A stretch of 64,000 bases of DNA from Pseudonectria foliicola (Eukaryota; Ascomycota; Sordariomycetes; Hypocreales; Nectriaceae), in contig QUZD01000003.1 of assembly GCA_003693505.1 (NCBI GenBank), positions 682,001-746,000 of the forward strand, given 5' to 3'. Made by a program: the position numbers and the translations under genes. Positions 34,257-44,451 of this stretch are shown piece by piece (the first letter of the stretch is position 1; each line of letters opens with the position of its first letter). The notes beneath the pieces are model-generated. The model saw nothing but the letters and a program-made list of their open reading frames with translations, was not told the origin of the DNA and did no database searches.

Positions 34257-34651
34257 GCAGTCTAGGTGCTCAAGGTGTTCAAGATGCTGCAGGATCGCGA
34301 TAGGCACGGCTACGCTTGGGCCTCAAAGAGGTTCGGGCAGAAATCATCAGCATTGGTTAGCGTGCTAGCACACTCGAGGTTAAAATCACCACCTTGTAAA
34401 AGATGCGCATCTCGTCTTTGCTGCAAAAGAACGGGGGCTGTTGCTGTCTCAGAGTGGCAGATGCATGCATGTTGATGGACAAGCTTGGCAGAGCAGCCCA
34501 CTGCTCTGCGAATCGGCGATGCGGGCCCGCCGTTGCTTGGGGGGACAATATCCACATCCAAATCGCCCCAATGGCCGCTATAGGCTTGGCCTGGTCTGGG
34601 CTTGTCTGGGGACGCACTTGGGTAGCACTTGGACCCATCACAGCAAAGCTT

Positions 34652-34818
34652 GATGGGAGGAGGAGGAGGAGGTGAAGGAGGAGAAGAGGAGGGGGAGGGG
34701 AGGGGAGAGGAGGGGCAGAGGAGGGGCAGAGGAGGAAGAGAGAGGGAAGAGAAGAAGGGGAAAAAATAACAGAAGAAGAGAAGAAGAGAAGAAGAGAGGA
34801 AGAAGAGGAATAAGAGGT
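34652..34818. repeat. Purine-rich block on plus strand (GGA/GAA)
   Basis: About 165 bp are nearly pure A and G (GGAGGAGGAGG, GAAGAAGAGAAGAAG). Such mirror-like tracts can form triplex DNA. Confidence 0.85.
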
Positions 34819-35088
34819 GTTGGAGATGGGAGTCAAATGGACAGAGGTACCTCGCAACACCAGCATCACACAGCACGCGCGCATGTACCTGCCGCCAGTC
34901 CCAAACAAGTAGTAGAGTCTAGTACATGCCATGCTGCCTTGGAGCTTAGCTTAGCTTGCGTGAACTGGACTGAACGCAACTGGGCTTTGGGAGGGATCAG
35001 GTACATAGAATGGACCACCAACAACAAGCTTACCTTACCTCCATTGTCACCTGCCCAGCACACCCTCCCCCTCACGCTTTTGCTTCTC

Positions 35089-35215
35089 TTCGCTTCTCTT
35101 CCTCCTCCTCCTCCCCTTCTTCTTCTTCTTCTTCTTCTTCTCCTCCCCTCCTCTTCTCTCCTGCTTTCACCTCCTTACTTCACCTCGTCTCTCCTCTTCT
35201 CTCGCGCCGGTTCCT
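35089..35215. repeat. Pyrimidine-rich block on plus strand (CTT/CCT)
   Basis: TTCCTCCTCCTCCTCC, then CTTCTTCTTCTT and CTCCCCTCCTC. It is complementary in kind to the purine block 270 bp upstream and probably lies at the GSY1 transcription start; CT-rich tracts are common there in filamentous fungi. Confidence 0.8.
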
Positions 35216-35600
35216 CGTATTTGGCCGGCTCGACTCAACAGACAATCTCTCTAGCAGATCGTCGATCCCCCGTCGCATTTGCCAACCACCCTAGCTTCCT
35301 CTGACGCAACTCGCAGTCTTGCACCACCACCAATTCTCGTGTCCAATCTCCCTCGTCCCATTTCGCCGTCGCGCTCAATTTTGCTTCAATCGGGTTCTCG
35401 CGCGCCTTCTACAGCTTCCTCCTTCTCCAGCATCGCCGCTTCTTTCTCTTTCCCTGCCCTGGTATTAGCTGCCACTTCTTGTCGCGCTTTTGCCACTGTT
35501 TGGGTGAGCTGCAGCCCAACAGCATATCGGATCATATCATCCCAACAACCAAATCAGCGCTACCGCAACTGCAACTACGACTACAACTGCAGCCTTCACC

Positions 35601-37952
35601 ATGAGTTCCAACGGCGAGCAAACTCGCGATGTCAAGAACCACCTCCTCTTCGAGATTGCCACTGAGGTGGCCCATCGAGGTAACCTCATCTCGCCTCCAC
35701 CTGTGCTGCTGTGTTCCCAGATGCTAACCTCGCGCCAGTCGGAGGCATTTACTCCGTTATCAAGTCCAAGGCACCAGTGACAACCGCCGAGTATGGCGAC
35801 CGCTACACTCTCATCGGACCCCTCAACCACCAGTCGGTATGTCGCGCCGGAACCCCTCATCTTTGCTTGCGCCTGCTAACGAAAATGCCACGCACAATAG
35901 GCCGCTGTCGAGGTGGAAGAGATGGAACCTACGAATCCGGAAATCGCAGCCACCATGGCGAGCATGAAGGAGCGTGGAATTGGCATGATGTACGGTCGAT
36001 GGCTCATTGAGGGCGCCCCGCGCGTCCTCCTCATCGACACCAAGACCGCCTATGGCTATCTTGACGAGTGGAAGGCCGATCTGTGGAACGTTGCCAGCAT
36101 CCCGTCCCCTCCCAACGACGACGAGACCAACGAGACCATTGTTTTTGGTTACCTGGTGGCATGGTTCCTGGGCGAGGTATGTGCTAAACCTACCGCTCTG
36201 CACTTGTCTGGATTTCCTAATCCCCTACTCTAGTTTGTCTGTCACGAGAAGAACAAGGCCGTCATTGCCCACTTCCACGAGTGGCTAGCCGGTGTCGCCC
36301 TGCCTCTCTGCAAGAAGCGTCGCATTGATGTTACGACCATCTTCACCACCCACGCCACTCTCCTTGGCCGATACCTCTGCGCTGGCTCGGTGGACTTCTA
36401 CAACAACCTGCAGTGGTTTGACGTCGATGCAGAGGCTGGCAAGCGTGGCATTTACCACCGCTACTGCATAGAGCGAGCTGCTGCCCATGCGTGCGACGTC
36501 TTCACCACCGTCTCCCACATCACCGCTTTCGAGTCGGAGCACTTGCTAAAACGCAAGCCCGATGGTGTCTTGCCCAACGGTCTCAACGTGACAAAGTTCT
36601 CTGCTGTTCACGAGTTCCAGAACCTTCACCAGCAGGCCAAGGAGAAGATCCACGACTTTGTGCGCGGTCATTTTTACGGCCACTACGACTTTGACCCTGA
36701 CAACACCCTGTACCTCTTCACTGCCGGTCGATACGAGTTCCGGAATAAGGGTGTTGACATGTTCATCGAGTCATTGGCCCGTCTCAACCACCGCCTCAAG
36801 GCTTCCGGCAGCAAGATGACGGTCGTCGCCTTTGTCATCATGCCTGCGCAGACCACCTCGCTCACGGTCGAGGCTCTCAAGGGTCAGGCAGTCATCAAGT
36901 CCCTGAGGGATACCACACATGTCATTGAGCAGAGCATCGGAAGGCGCATCTTTGAGCGCTCTCTCAAGTGGCACGAGGGTGACCCGATGCCTGACGAGAA
37001 GGAACTCATTTCCAGCCAGGACCGAGTCCTGCTTCGCCGACGCCTGTTTGCCATGAAGCGTCACGGGCTTCCTCCCATTGTCACCCATAACATGGTCAAC
37101 GATCACGAGGATCCCGTTCTGAACCAGATCCGCCGGGTGCAGCTTTTCAACCACCCCACCGATCGGGTCAAGATTGTGTTCCACCCCGAGTTCCTCAACT
37201 CCGCCAACCCAGTGCTGCCCCTCGACTATGACGACTTCGTCAGAGGCTGCCACATGGGTGTCTTTGCCTCGTACTACGAGCCATGGGGTTACACCCCTGC
37301 CGAGTGTACCGTTATGGGTGTTCCCAGCATCACCACCAACCTGTCTGGTTTTGGATGCTACATGGAGGAGCTCATCGAGAACTCGAGCGATTACGGCATC
37401 TACATTGTGGACCGCCGAACCAAGGGCGTCGACGACTCGGTCAACCAGCTCACGTCCTTCATGTTTGACTTTTGCGCCAAGAGTCGTCGACAGCGCATCA
37501 ACCAACGTAACCGCACGGAGCGTCTCAGTGACCTGCTTGACTGGAAGCGGATGGGTATGGAGTACATCAAGGCTCGACAACTGGCTCTGCGACGCGCGTA
37601 TCCCATGTCCTTTAGCGGCGACGACGAGGAGGACTTCATTCCCGGCGTGGAGCAGAAGATTTCGCGGCCGTTCTCCGTTCCCGGATCACCTCGCGACCGC
37701 TCTGGCATGATGACGCCTGGCGACTTTGCCAGCCTGCAGGAGAGCCACGAGGGTTTGAGCACCGAGGACTACGTTGCTTGGAAGTTGCCGTGAGTATTGA
37801 CCCATCATAAAAGACGACAAGCAAAGACAATGCTAACAAGACACAGCGAGGAGGAGGACCCTGATGAGTACCCGTTCCCTCTGACGCTCCGAACGAAGCA
37901 GCCCGTGCCGGAGGGCGTAGACGACAGTGTGCCGCTCAACGGCTCCCAATGA
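35601..37952 (+). CDS. GSY1: Glycogen synthase
   Basis: Family GT3 enzyme that extends glycogen from UDP-glucose in the cytosol. Exons: 35601-35679, 35739-35836, 35901-36176, 36234-37789 and 37847-37952, giving 704 aa, the typical fungal length. Motifs: EVAHRVGGIYSVIKSKA (sugar-nucleotide loop, across intron 1), HFHEWLAG, TTHATLLGRYLC, LPNGLNV, and the catalytic EPWGYTPAE with its paired Glu at about residues 500 and 508. The arginine cluster that senses glucose-6-phosphate is RRQRINQRNRTERLSDLL. The C-terminal tail has Ser/Pro sites (SRPFSVPGSPRDRSG) where kinases would inhibit the enzyme. It ends PLNGSQ. All splice joins are in frame; introns are 57-64 nt. Confidence 0.97.
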
Positions 37953-40013
37953 TCATCCAAGACTGAGGGCAGGGGGGAAAGAGGCGGCACGGCACAGTCG
38001 GTTGAATAATCTGCGCCCTGCTATGTCTAGGCCGAAGCCGAGAGGGGAGGGAAGAAAACGGGACGAGGTGACGGATGCTTTACTGAGGGTGAGGGAGTTG
38101 CTGGAGGATGGTAGCTGCATTGCGAGATCGAACATTGAGGAAATATGCATTTGACCTTTGTAAGTTGATTAGTTTGGGGGACGATATGGCTATGTCCGTC
38201 GGTGAACATGGGCTTTTGCCTGTGTAATACACTCGACGGGGTTGATCCAGATGGGGTTTCGTTCCCGCAACTACTCTGTATAATGCCTGTACGCATATTC
38301 GAAGTTGAATGGCTCATAGCACATACCTTCAAAACTGACGGTTGATGCGTCCTAAGTGACGAAAAGACCATATCATGGCAAGCTAGAATTAGCTTCGGCC
38401 ATTGGAGGGACAGGCGAGCAAGTTCTCAAGAGTCAGGTCGACTTTTACATTCCCAGGCCCGCAGAAGTTGCAGCACGAGACGGTCTGAGTTGACGACATG
38501 GACGAATACCTGGGTTGCGCCACATCATTGGGAGCGTTGAAGCCTAAGCAAGGCACACAGCAACCATCCTTCCAGCCATCCTACGAATGATTGGTGGGAG
38601 GAGTAGGCAAGCGCAGCATAGCAGCCGTGGGGGTTCGACATGGTGAGGACATGGGCGGCGGCACCACGCAGCAAGCCAACAAACTCAAGCAACAAACGTC
38701 TTCCCTAGGCTCATCGAGAGTCGCCTACATCAACAACAACAACACGCCAAGCGGGCGTCTCAGGTTAGCAGCTCGCATCCAGCCGGGATAACGTAAGAGG
38801 CTGGAACGACGGGAGGCTCGGGGGTTTGAAGTAAATGGTGTGACGGGCGAGGATGAAGTCGGAGCGGGGTGGCTATTTCTGCTACCGTTGAAGGCGGCAA
38901 TGGCGAAGACAACGGAGGGAGGTTGGACTGGAGTGTGATCCGAGAGTTGCTCAGGATAGGTGATGGGAAATGCTAGCTTATTGGGGTTTCAGGTGTTGCC
39001 GAAAGAGTAGACGGCTGCGGCTGCGGCTGCGGCTGCGGACGAGACCGCACTCCAGTGCCGTTTGAGGACAAAAGGTTTCCAGGGCATGCTGGACGTCGGC
39101 AGCATCAAGAAGCAGTCCTTGAATTTGATGGGGATTCCGTCCTGACATCTCGAAAGGCGCGAAGATGCAGACGGGCGTTGCGGAGATGGGAGTCACTGGC
39201 CAGCAGCTTCCCTGCGCAAAAGAGCCGCCGGCACACCGGACACGGCCAACAACACCGAGGCCCGAGCATCGCCGGCCGGCCGGGCCTTGGCATTCAATCG
39301 GCGTCGTTGTGGGTATGGAAGCGCGATTGGCAGGCAGCGTGGGTTCCATTCGTTCTTCTTGACGTTTCACAACTCGATCCTTCCGTATGCCATGTTGTAG
39401 GCAACGTGGGACGTGGGACGTGGGTTGTGGGATGGACAGGCTCAGCATTGACAGCTCATCTCCGGGCGAGAGGGAGGGGAGGGAAGAGAGGGGGGGGGGG
39501 GGGGAGAAACACGATCGCCATCTTGTTGGATGGATGACTTGCAGCCGATGCTATCGCGCAAGGATCACTGCCAGGTCGAGTCGCGCCACAGTGCGATGCC
39601 CCGAGCCCTGCTGGATGAATCAATCTGCGGCAGCTAAAAGGAGAGCAAAGCCTGGATAAGTAGGTAATTGGGTAAGTAGTCTGTCTGTAGTCGGACAGGT
39701 TGGACGTGCGCAGCTGGAGCCGCCTGTTTCACAATGAGCGCAAGGGACGAGGACAAAGGGAAGACGAGGGCCAGCAATGACATTTCTCATCTTCTCATCC
39801 TCTCTCCCGCGTTTGCCCATCTCCAGCCATGCATGTGTCACGGGACCCGTCGTGTGCGCGTGTAATGTCTCCAGGCGCCTCGTGGCATCATTTCGCTCCC
39901 GTCTCGCGACGCATCGCTGTCTCATTCAGTCAACCGGTCATTGATGAGTCTCAGCCTCGCCATCTGTTGTCTCGGGTCTCTCTGGCTCCTCAGCTCCATT
40001 TCTCCTTGACCGC

Positions 40014-40016
<3 letters not shown>

Positions 40017-40044
<28 letters not shown>
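40017..40044. repeat. CT dinucleotide microsatellite
   Basis: Fourteen uninterrupted CT units followed by CCCTCT. Confidence 0.97.
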
Positions 40045-40049
<5 letters not shown>

Positions 40050-42558
40050 TGGCTCTCATCGTGTCAGCCGGCCCGCTGAGAGAGTGGGTAAGGCTGGTAA
40101 GGGAAAGGAAATGAAGCGAGATGATAGCCCGCCTCTGCATCTCCACATCCACTCACGTCTGGTCGGTCTGTTCTGAGCACGGAGTACCTACCGAGCCAAA
40201 GTCCCCTTGTTGGCCCTCACCGATGGGTTCATTAGCTGTCATTAGTGCCGTCGAAGCGGTACATGGGTAGGCAGATACCTAGATACCTGCATGGGTTCCT
40301 CCGGTAAGCACAGCACGGTCCAGCTGGTCTGGAGCTTCCATTTGGGACGGCATACATAGCCAACAGCATATACAGATTAACTTGTGGATAGTCGTAAATT
40401 ACCATGTATGTACAGATTACATAGGTACCTAAATAGTATATAGTCTGTACTCCGTACGTACACATGTAACCAGTATGCAGATTTGGATTCCGCGTTGTAC
40501 ATGGTTTGATCGACGTCGAACATGAGATTGGCCTCGAGACCCCATCCTAAAACTCCCGCCCCGTGCTATGATGTAGGTAGATGCAGATGTATCTGTAGAT
40601 TGGTGATGATGTGCGGCCGAGCTAAAGTAGAGCGCCCAACCAGCCAACTCTGGTAAGCGCCAGGCGGACACGTTTTCCAGAAGGGGTCGAGAGGCAACAC
40701 GAGAACCGGCGCATCGAGCTTCTAGCTCTAACCAGAGCCACCGCCGCCACCAAAGGGTCTGTATATGCCTAGTACTAGTGCTGGTATCGTACCGATGCTG
40801 ACAGGTTCGTCCAGTTCTAGCCTCAAGCTGCCGTCTTACTCAATACGCTCTTCTTGCCGCCAGCCCATTGTCGACTTGGTACGGCATGGACGGAGCTACA
40901 GTACAGTACTAGAGTTGATCCTCCATGCTGCGTCTGGGCTGTAAAGGCCGCCTAGCGCGGCGATCTCGTCCAACTGCCATCTCCACGACTCCACCAGGAG
41001 CGGAAAAGAGGCGCCCTAAGAACCCTGGAGATCGCTTGCCAGGTACATATTGTAGTACAGATTACAACCAACTGCCACTCCGTATTTCCAGGGGTTGCAC
41101 AGGGGGACCAGGTCGAATAGGGGCGGTTTTCTTCCTTTTTGCTGAGCTTGCTCTTCTCCCCCCCCCCCCCCCGTCCCCGAATCTAATCCTTCTTCCCCAC
41201 GGGCTCGACTGCATATGTACATACCTCCAGATTGCAGATTACTTAGTGTACAGTATGCTCCGGCTCCCGTGCTAAAAGCGCACATCTTCATCATCAGATG
41301 ATTGTGCGGCTGCCGCTCCCCCCGTCCGTCGCCGGAGCACCCAGCCATCTGTGTTGCGTCAAGCGCCAGCTAGCACAGATCTCTAGAATTGCATGCATCA
41401 AATCAGNNCGATTGCTCGCCAGCCTCCAATTGTCCTAAGAGGCTTGGGAGGCTAAAGATGCGCTCTTGCGCGCTCGCCCAGTCAGTCCAACGAGGCCCGC
41501 GAACCCTCTTCGTATTAGCGCGCGTCAGACGTGGAGATTGCTCGCCCGTCCCCCTGTGGCTGGGCGGCACTGTACTGTACATATGGATGTGTGTACTTGA
41601 CAGCTCCCGCTCCAGCTCCAGCTCCAGCTCCAGCGTACGAGGGAGGATCTCAATCTTGCGTGGCCTGGCCGCCGTGATGCCCTGTGCGTGCACTCGCCGA
41701 CCGACCGACCCAACAGACAGTTGGCGCGGGCACAGTACAGCCTCGAGATGGGCTATTACAATTACAATTACAACCAGCATCAGCCAAGCAACCATACCTG
41801 CGGAGTACTGCGACTGCACAGATGACCTGCCGGAGTGGGGGGGGCGGGCGTCAATTGAGCCTCGTGGTGGTGCCGTCGTTTGACTGACATCTGCGAGAAT
41901 GGCATGTTGTAATCTGTAACCTGCAAAATATCGTGCATGCGTGGACCGTGCTCGTGCTGTGCTGCTCGAGGTGGAGGGCGGCAGCAGGGCTTCGAGACAC
42001 TGGAATCTCTAAACCCTCCTCTCCTCTCCTCGCCTCGCCTCTCCTCGCCCTCCCACGCGAAATGGCTCATCCCATGGTCAAACACGAACAACCCACGACT
42101 CACGCCACTCCAAAGGTTGGTCGTGAGAGCGCCCATCGCCTCCCGTGGAAATTGTCCAGACAACGGCGTCTCATCCCTGCCCGACGTCTCTCTCGTTGAC
42201 CGCTCGTGGGGGAGGGTGACGCCCAGACGCCCCATGTTCAGTTCAAGGTGTGGCCAGGGTCTCGCATCGTTTCTTTTTCCCGCTCCGAGTGCATGCACCG
42301 GTCAAGTGAACTGCTGCTCCGCAAATAGGAACCACATTGTCTTTTGAGTCAACAGTATCAACGCGCACAGCAATTCCAGGTAGGGCACGTTACAGAGTCG
42401 GCACATGTGTGAGTAACTTGTCCGCATTGGCCAAGCACCGCAGTCGCTTTCTATGGGTCTGACGTGGAGGCGGGAGATGAGCGTGTCTCAACAAGGGCAG
42501 GGATCGTTATGCAAACAGGTTGGTGTGCAAGTTGAGCTTCAATTCTATTCCATTCATT

Positions 42559-42576
42559 GTGTGTGTGTGTGTGTGT
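42559..42576. repeat. GT dinucleotide microsatellite
   Basis: Nine GT units in the 3' flank of the gene at 43002-44243. Confidence 0.95.
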
Positions 42577-43001
42577 TCTGGTATACTAGAAACCGCCCAA
42601 AAGCGAAACCACCTCGTGACCGTTGACCATTGACCAGTGCGCCGACTTGGCCCCATTAATGGTATCTAAAACAAAGAATGAAAACCCAGTCAAGGCGAGC
42701 TTCCATCTAGGTTGCATCGCAAATATGTACATACGTGATCCAAAAGAACAAAGGAGAGCAACGCCAATTGATAACCCAAGGAAATGTACAAGGTTACAAA
42801 CTGCTGCCAATGCCATGCATGAGCAGAAGCAGTAGAACCAATACCCAAACGCCAGTTGTGCTTTTCCCTCTGGTCCGCCCAAGGACTCTAGATCGTAATG
42901 CAGTGGCACGATGGCCTTCCCAATAAACGCCAGGCCCAAATAAAAGATGGGAGATTGTCCCAAGTCGTCAAACGTTACGTAGCAGCACCCGCCGTGTATG
43001 C

Positions 43002-44243
43002 TTACGGGTTCATGACGCTAAGCCGTCGCGACGCCATCGTAAAGTTGTGGCGGCGTAGTCGGTTTCGCGAGGTGCCATTGGGCGTCATCGGCGAGGCAGG
43101 CGGCTCGGAAATGGTTGACATGGGAGAGATGGGAGACGAGTTTTGGGTGCGGCGTTGGGCGGACATGACGATATCGTGGTAAGTGACGGGCGGCATAGCG
43201 GAAGCTGGCCGTGGGTTGCGGCTGTAGTCGCTGGACTCCTCTGCGACCTCGCGGACCTGCTCCATTGGCTTCGAGGGGATGGAGAGGGTGAGGTTATCGC
43301 GGGACTGTGAGCCAAACTGGCTGAGCGTGGGCTTGCTTCGCTTGCGAACGAGGCTCAGCGTGCGCTTGAACATTCCCGTCGGGGTCTTGGGGGTTGGGGG
43401 CGTCTCGTGCTCCTCGCGCTCCTCGGACAGATGCTGTCGCTGCTGCTGTTGGGGCTTGGCGGCGAAGGGATCGATGGTGAGGAAGTCGGGCTTCTGACGC
43501 TCGAGTCTGCTGCTGGGCAGCATGCTGCTGGTTCTCGGGGGGTGCAGGACGGACGGGGACGAGTTGGAGGAGCAGATGGACATGCGTTGTTGGTATTGGT
43601 GCATGGCGGGTTCGGTCGAGGTTCTTCGGATGCGGCTCAGGCTTGGGCGCATGGGCGAGGGGCCGGCCGAGAAGGGCGACGAGGAGCGGCGGGGCAGGTC
43701 GACAATGGAGGGCTTGCCGGAGAAGACTACCGAGACCACGCGGGCAGTGTCCTCGCGGCGGGAACGGGCTGAGGTGGAGGAGCTCTTCTCTGAGCCCTCG
43801 CTGCCCGAGTCGAAGTCAAAGTCGGAGAAGTCGTCGGCCGAGGACGAGGCATCCTCCTCGGAAGAGAGGTAGACGTCGTGAGGGGCAGCCTGTGTAAAAG
43901 GCGGCTGCTCCTCGGGAGCGGACAGCTTGTGGGTGAGCATGCTGGCGTCCATCATCCTGGACTGTCGCAGGGCGCTTCTGGCAGGCAGTGCGGGAGCCTG
44001 CTCGACCGCGGCGGTGTTGAGGGTGTGCTTGGTAGAGAACATGATGTCGGAGCGCTGAGAGTCACTGTCGTTGTCGGGAGAGGAAGGGTAGAGGGCAGGC
44101 GAGGCGGAGAGGGCGGGCGGTTGAGGTTGTATTTGAGTGTGGTTGTGGTTCTGGTTGTGGTTGCGGTGGCTGGTGGTTTCTGGAATGCAGCCACGGTGGT
44201 GCTCCCTTGATTGCAGGTTGTCGTGTGTAAGAGTGAGAGACAT
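43002..44243 (-). CDS. Conserved fungal hypothetical protein, largely disordered
   Basis: A 413-aa protein with no domain I can name. I chose MSLTLTHDNLQSR (44243) as start; an in-frame ATG at 44378 would add 45 residues of low-complexity Arg-Pro repeats that look like leader. What can be seen: a Gln/Asn/His-rich segment near residue 30, APALPARSALRQSRMMD, an acidic Ser block VYLSSEEDASSSADDFSDFD, then ARVVSVVFSGKPSIVDLP, which looks like the best-conserved motif. Further on is a basic MFKRTLSLVRKRSK, and the end is RRLSVMNP. Many Ser/Pro and Arg-X-X-Ser sites suggest phosphorylation. I believe relatives of this protein exist in other sordariomycetes, but that is memory, not a search. The stop codon overlaps a GTAAGC donor-like site, so a further exon is possible. 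Confidence 0.8.
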   Translation of the reverse strand: MSLTLTHDNLQSREHHRGCIPETTSHRNHNQNHNHTQIQPQPPALSASPALYPSSPDNDSDSQRSDIMFSTKHTLNTAAVEQAPALPARSALRQSRMMDASMLTHKLSAPEEQPPFTQAAPHDVYLSSEEDASSSADDFSDFDFDSGSEGSEKSSSTSARSRREDTARVVSVVFSGKPSIVDLPRRSSSPFSAGPSPMRPSLSRIRRTSTEPAMHQYQQRMSICSSNSSPSVLHPPRTSSMLPSSRLERQKPDFLTIDPFAAKPQQQQRQHLSEEREEHETPPTPKTPTGMFKRTLSLVRKRSKPTLSQFGSQSRDNLTLSIPSKPMEQVREVAEESSDYSRNPRPASAMPPVTYHDIVMSAQRRTQNSSPISPMSTISEPPASPMTPNGTSRNRLRRHNFTMASRRLSVMNP

Positions 44244-44428
44244 GGTAACTCGGTATGCTGTATTGAATTCCCAGAGGAGGAAGGGGTGAGACAAAGAAGC
44301 CCCTCTGTATGCTAGTTTGAGTTCGGACTGCTCTCTGCTTCTTGGTCTTGGTCTTGGTCGCGGGCGTGACTGAGACACGGAGACGGACTGACAAAGGGCG
44401 AGCGAGCAGCAAAGGGGGTGATGGTGGT

Positions 44429-44451
44429 TGTAGCTGTAGCTGTAGCTGTAG
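44429..44451. repeat. TGTAGC hexamer repeat
   Basis: Four TAGCTG units about 190 bp upstream of the chosen start at 44243, in the likely leader. Confidence 0.92.

Larger units (their letters stand above)
33220..35600. other. 2.4-kb divergent region YTM1 / GSY1
   Basis: It holds the YTM1 promoter, a GTAG array (34199-34256), a purine-rich block on the plus strand (34652-34818), a pyrimidine-rich block (35089-35215), and the probable long 5' leader of GSY1. Frames of 188-210 codons in the low-complexity part are artefacts of the biased strand. No RNA gene seen. Confidence 0.6.
37953..43001. other. 5-kb region without a supported gene
   Basis: After the GSY1 3' end I find no recognisable gene. 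It contains many simple repeats: GGCTGC units at 39012-39038, a G15 run at 39490-39504, CT14 at 40017-40044, a C15 run at 41158-41172, AGCTCC units at 41603-41634 and GT9 at 42559-42576. The word TACAGATTACA occurs at 40411, 41056 and, inverted, at 41908. A 156-codon minus-strand frame (39448-38978) and a hydrophobic 125-codon frame (42963-42586) lack any family match I can name. Two unknown bases lie at 41407-41408. Confidence 0.6.

Noticed and set aside
34310..35304. Frames of 188-210 codons rich in Ser/Pro/Leu or Arg/Glu
   Set aside because: They come from strand-biased purine and pyrimidine tracts, which lack stop codons by composition.
38978..39448. 156-codon minus-strand frame with SRSRSRSR
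   Set aside because: The Ser-Arg repeat is just the translated GGCTGC hexamer repeat, and the rest shows no motif.
42586..42963. 125-codon hydrophobic minus-strand frame
   Set aside because: It follows the stop of the 43002-44243 gene and resembles 3' untranslated sequence; no family and no consistent splice joins it to that gene.
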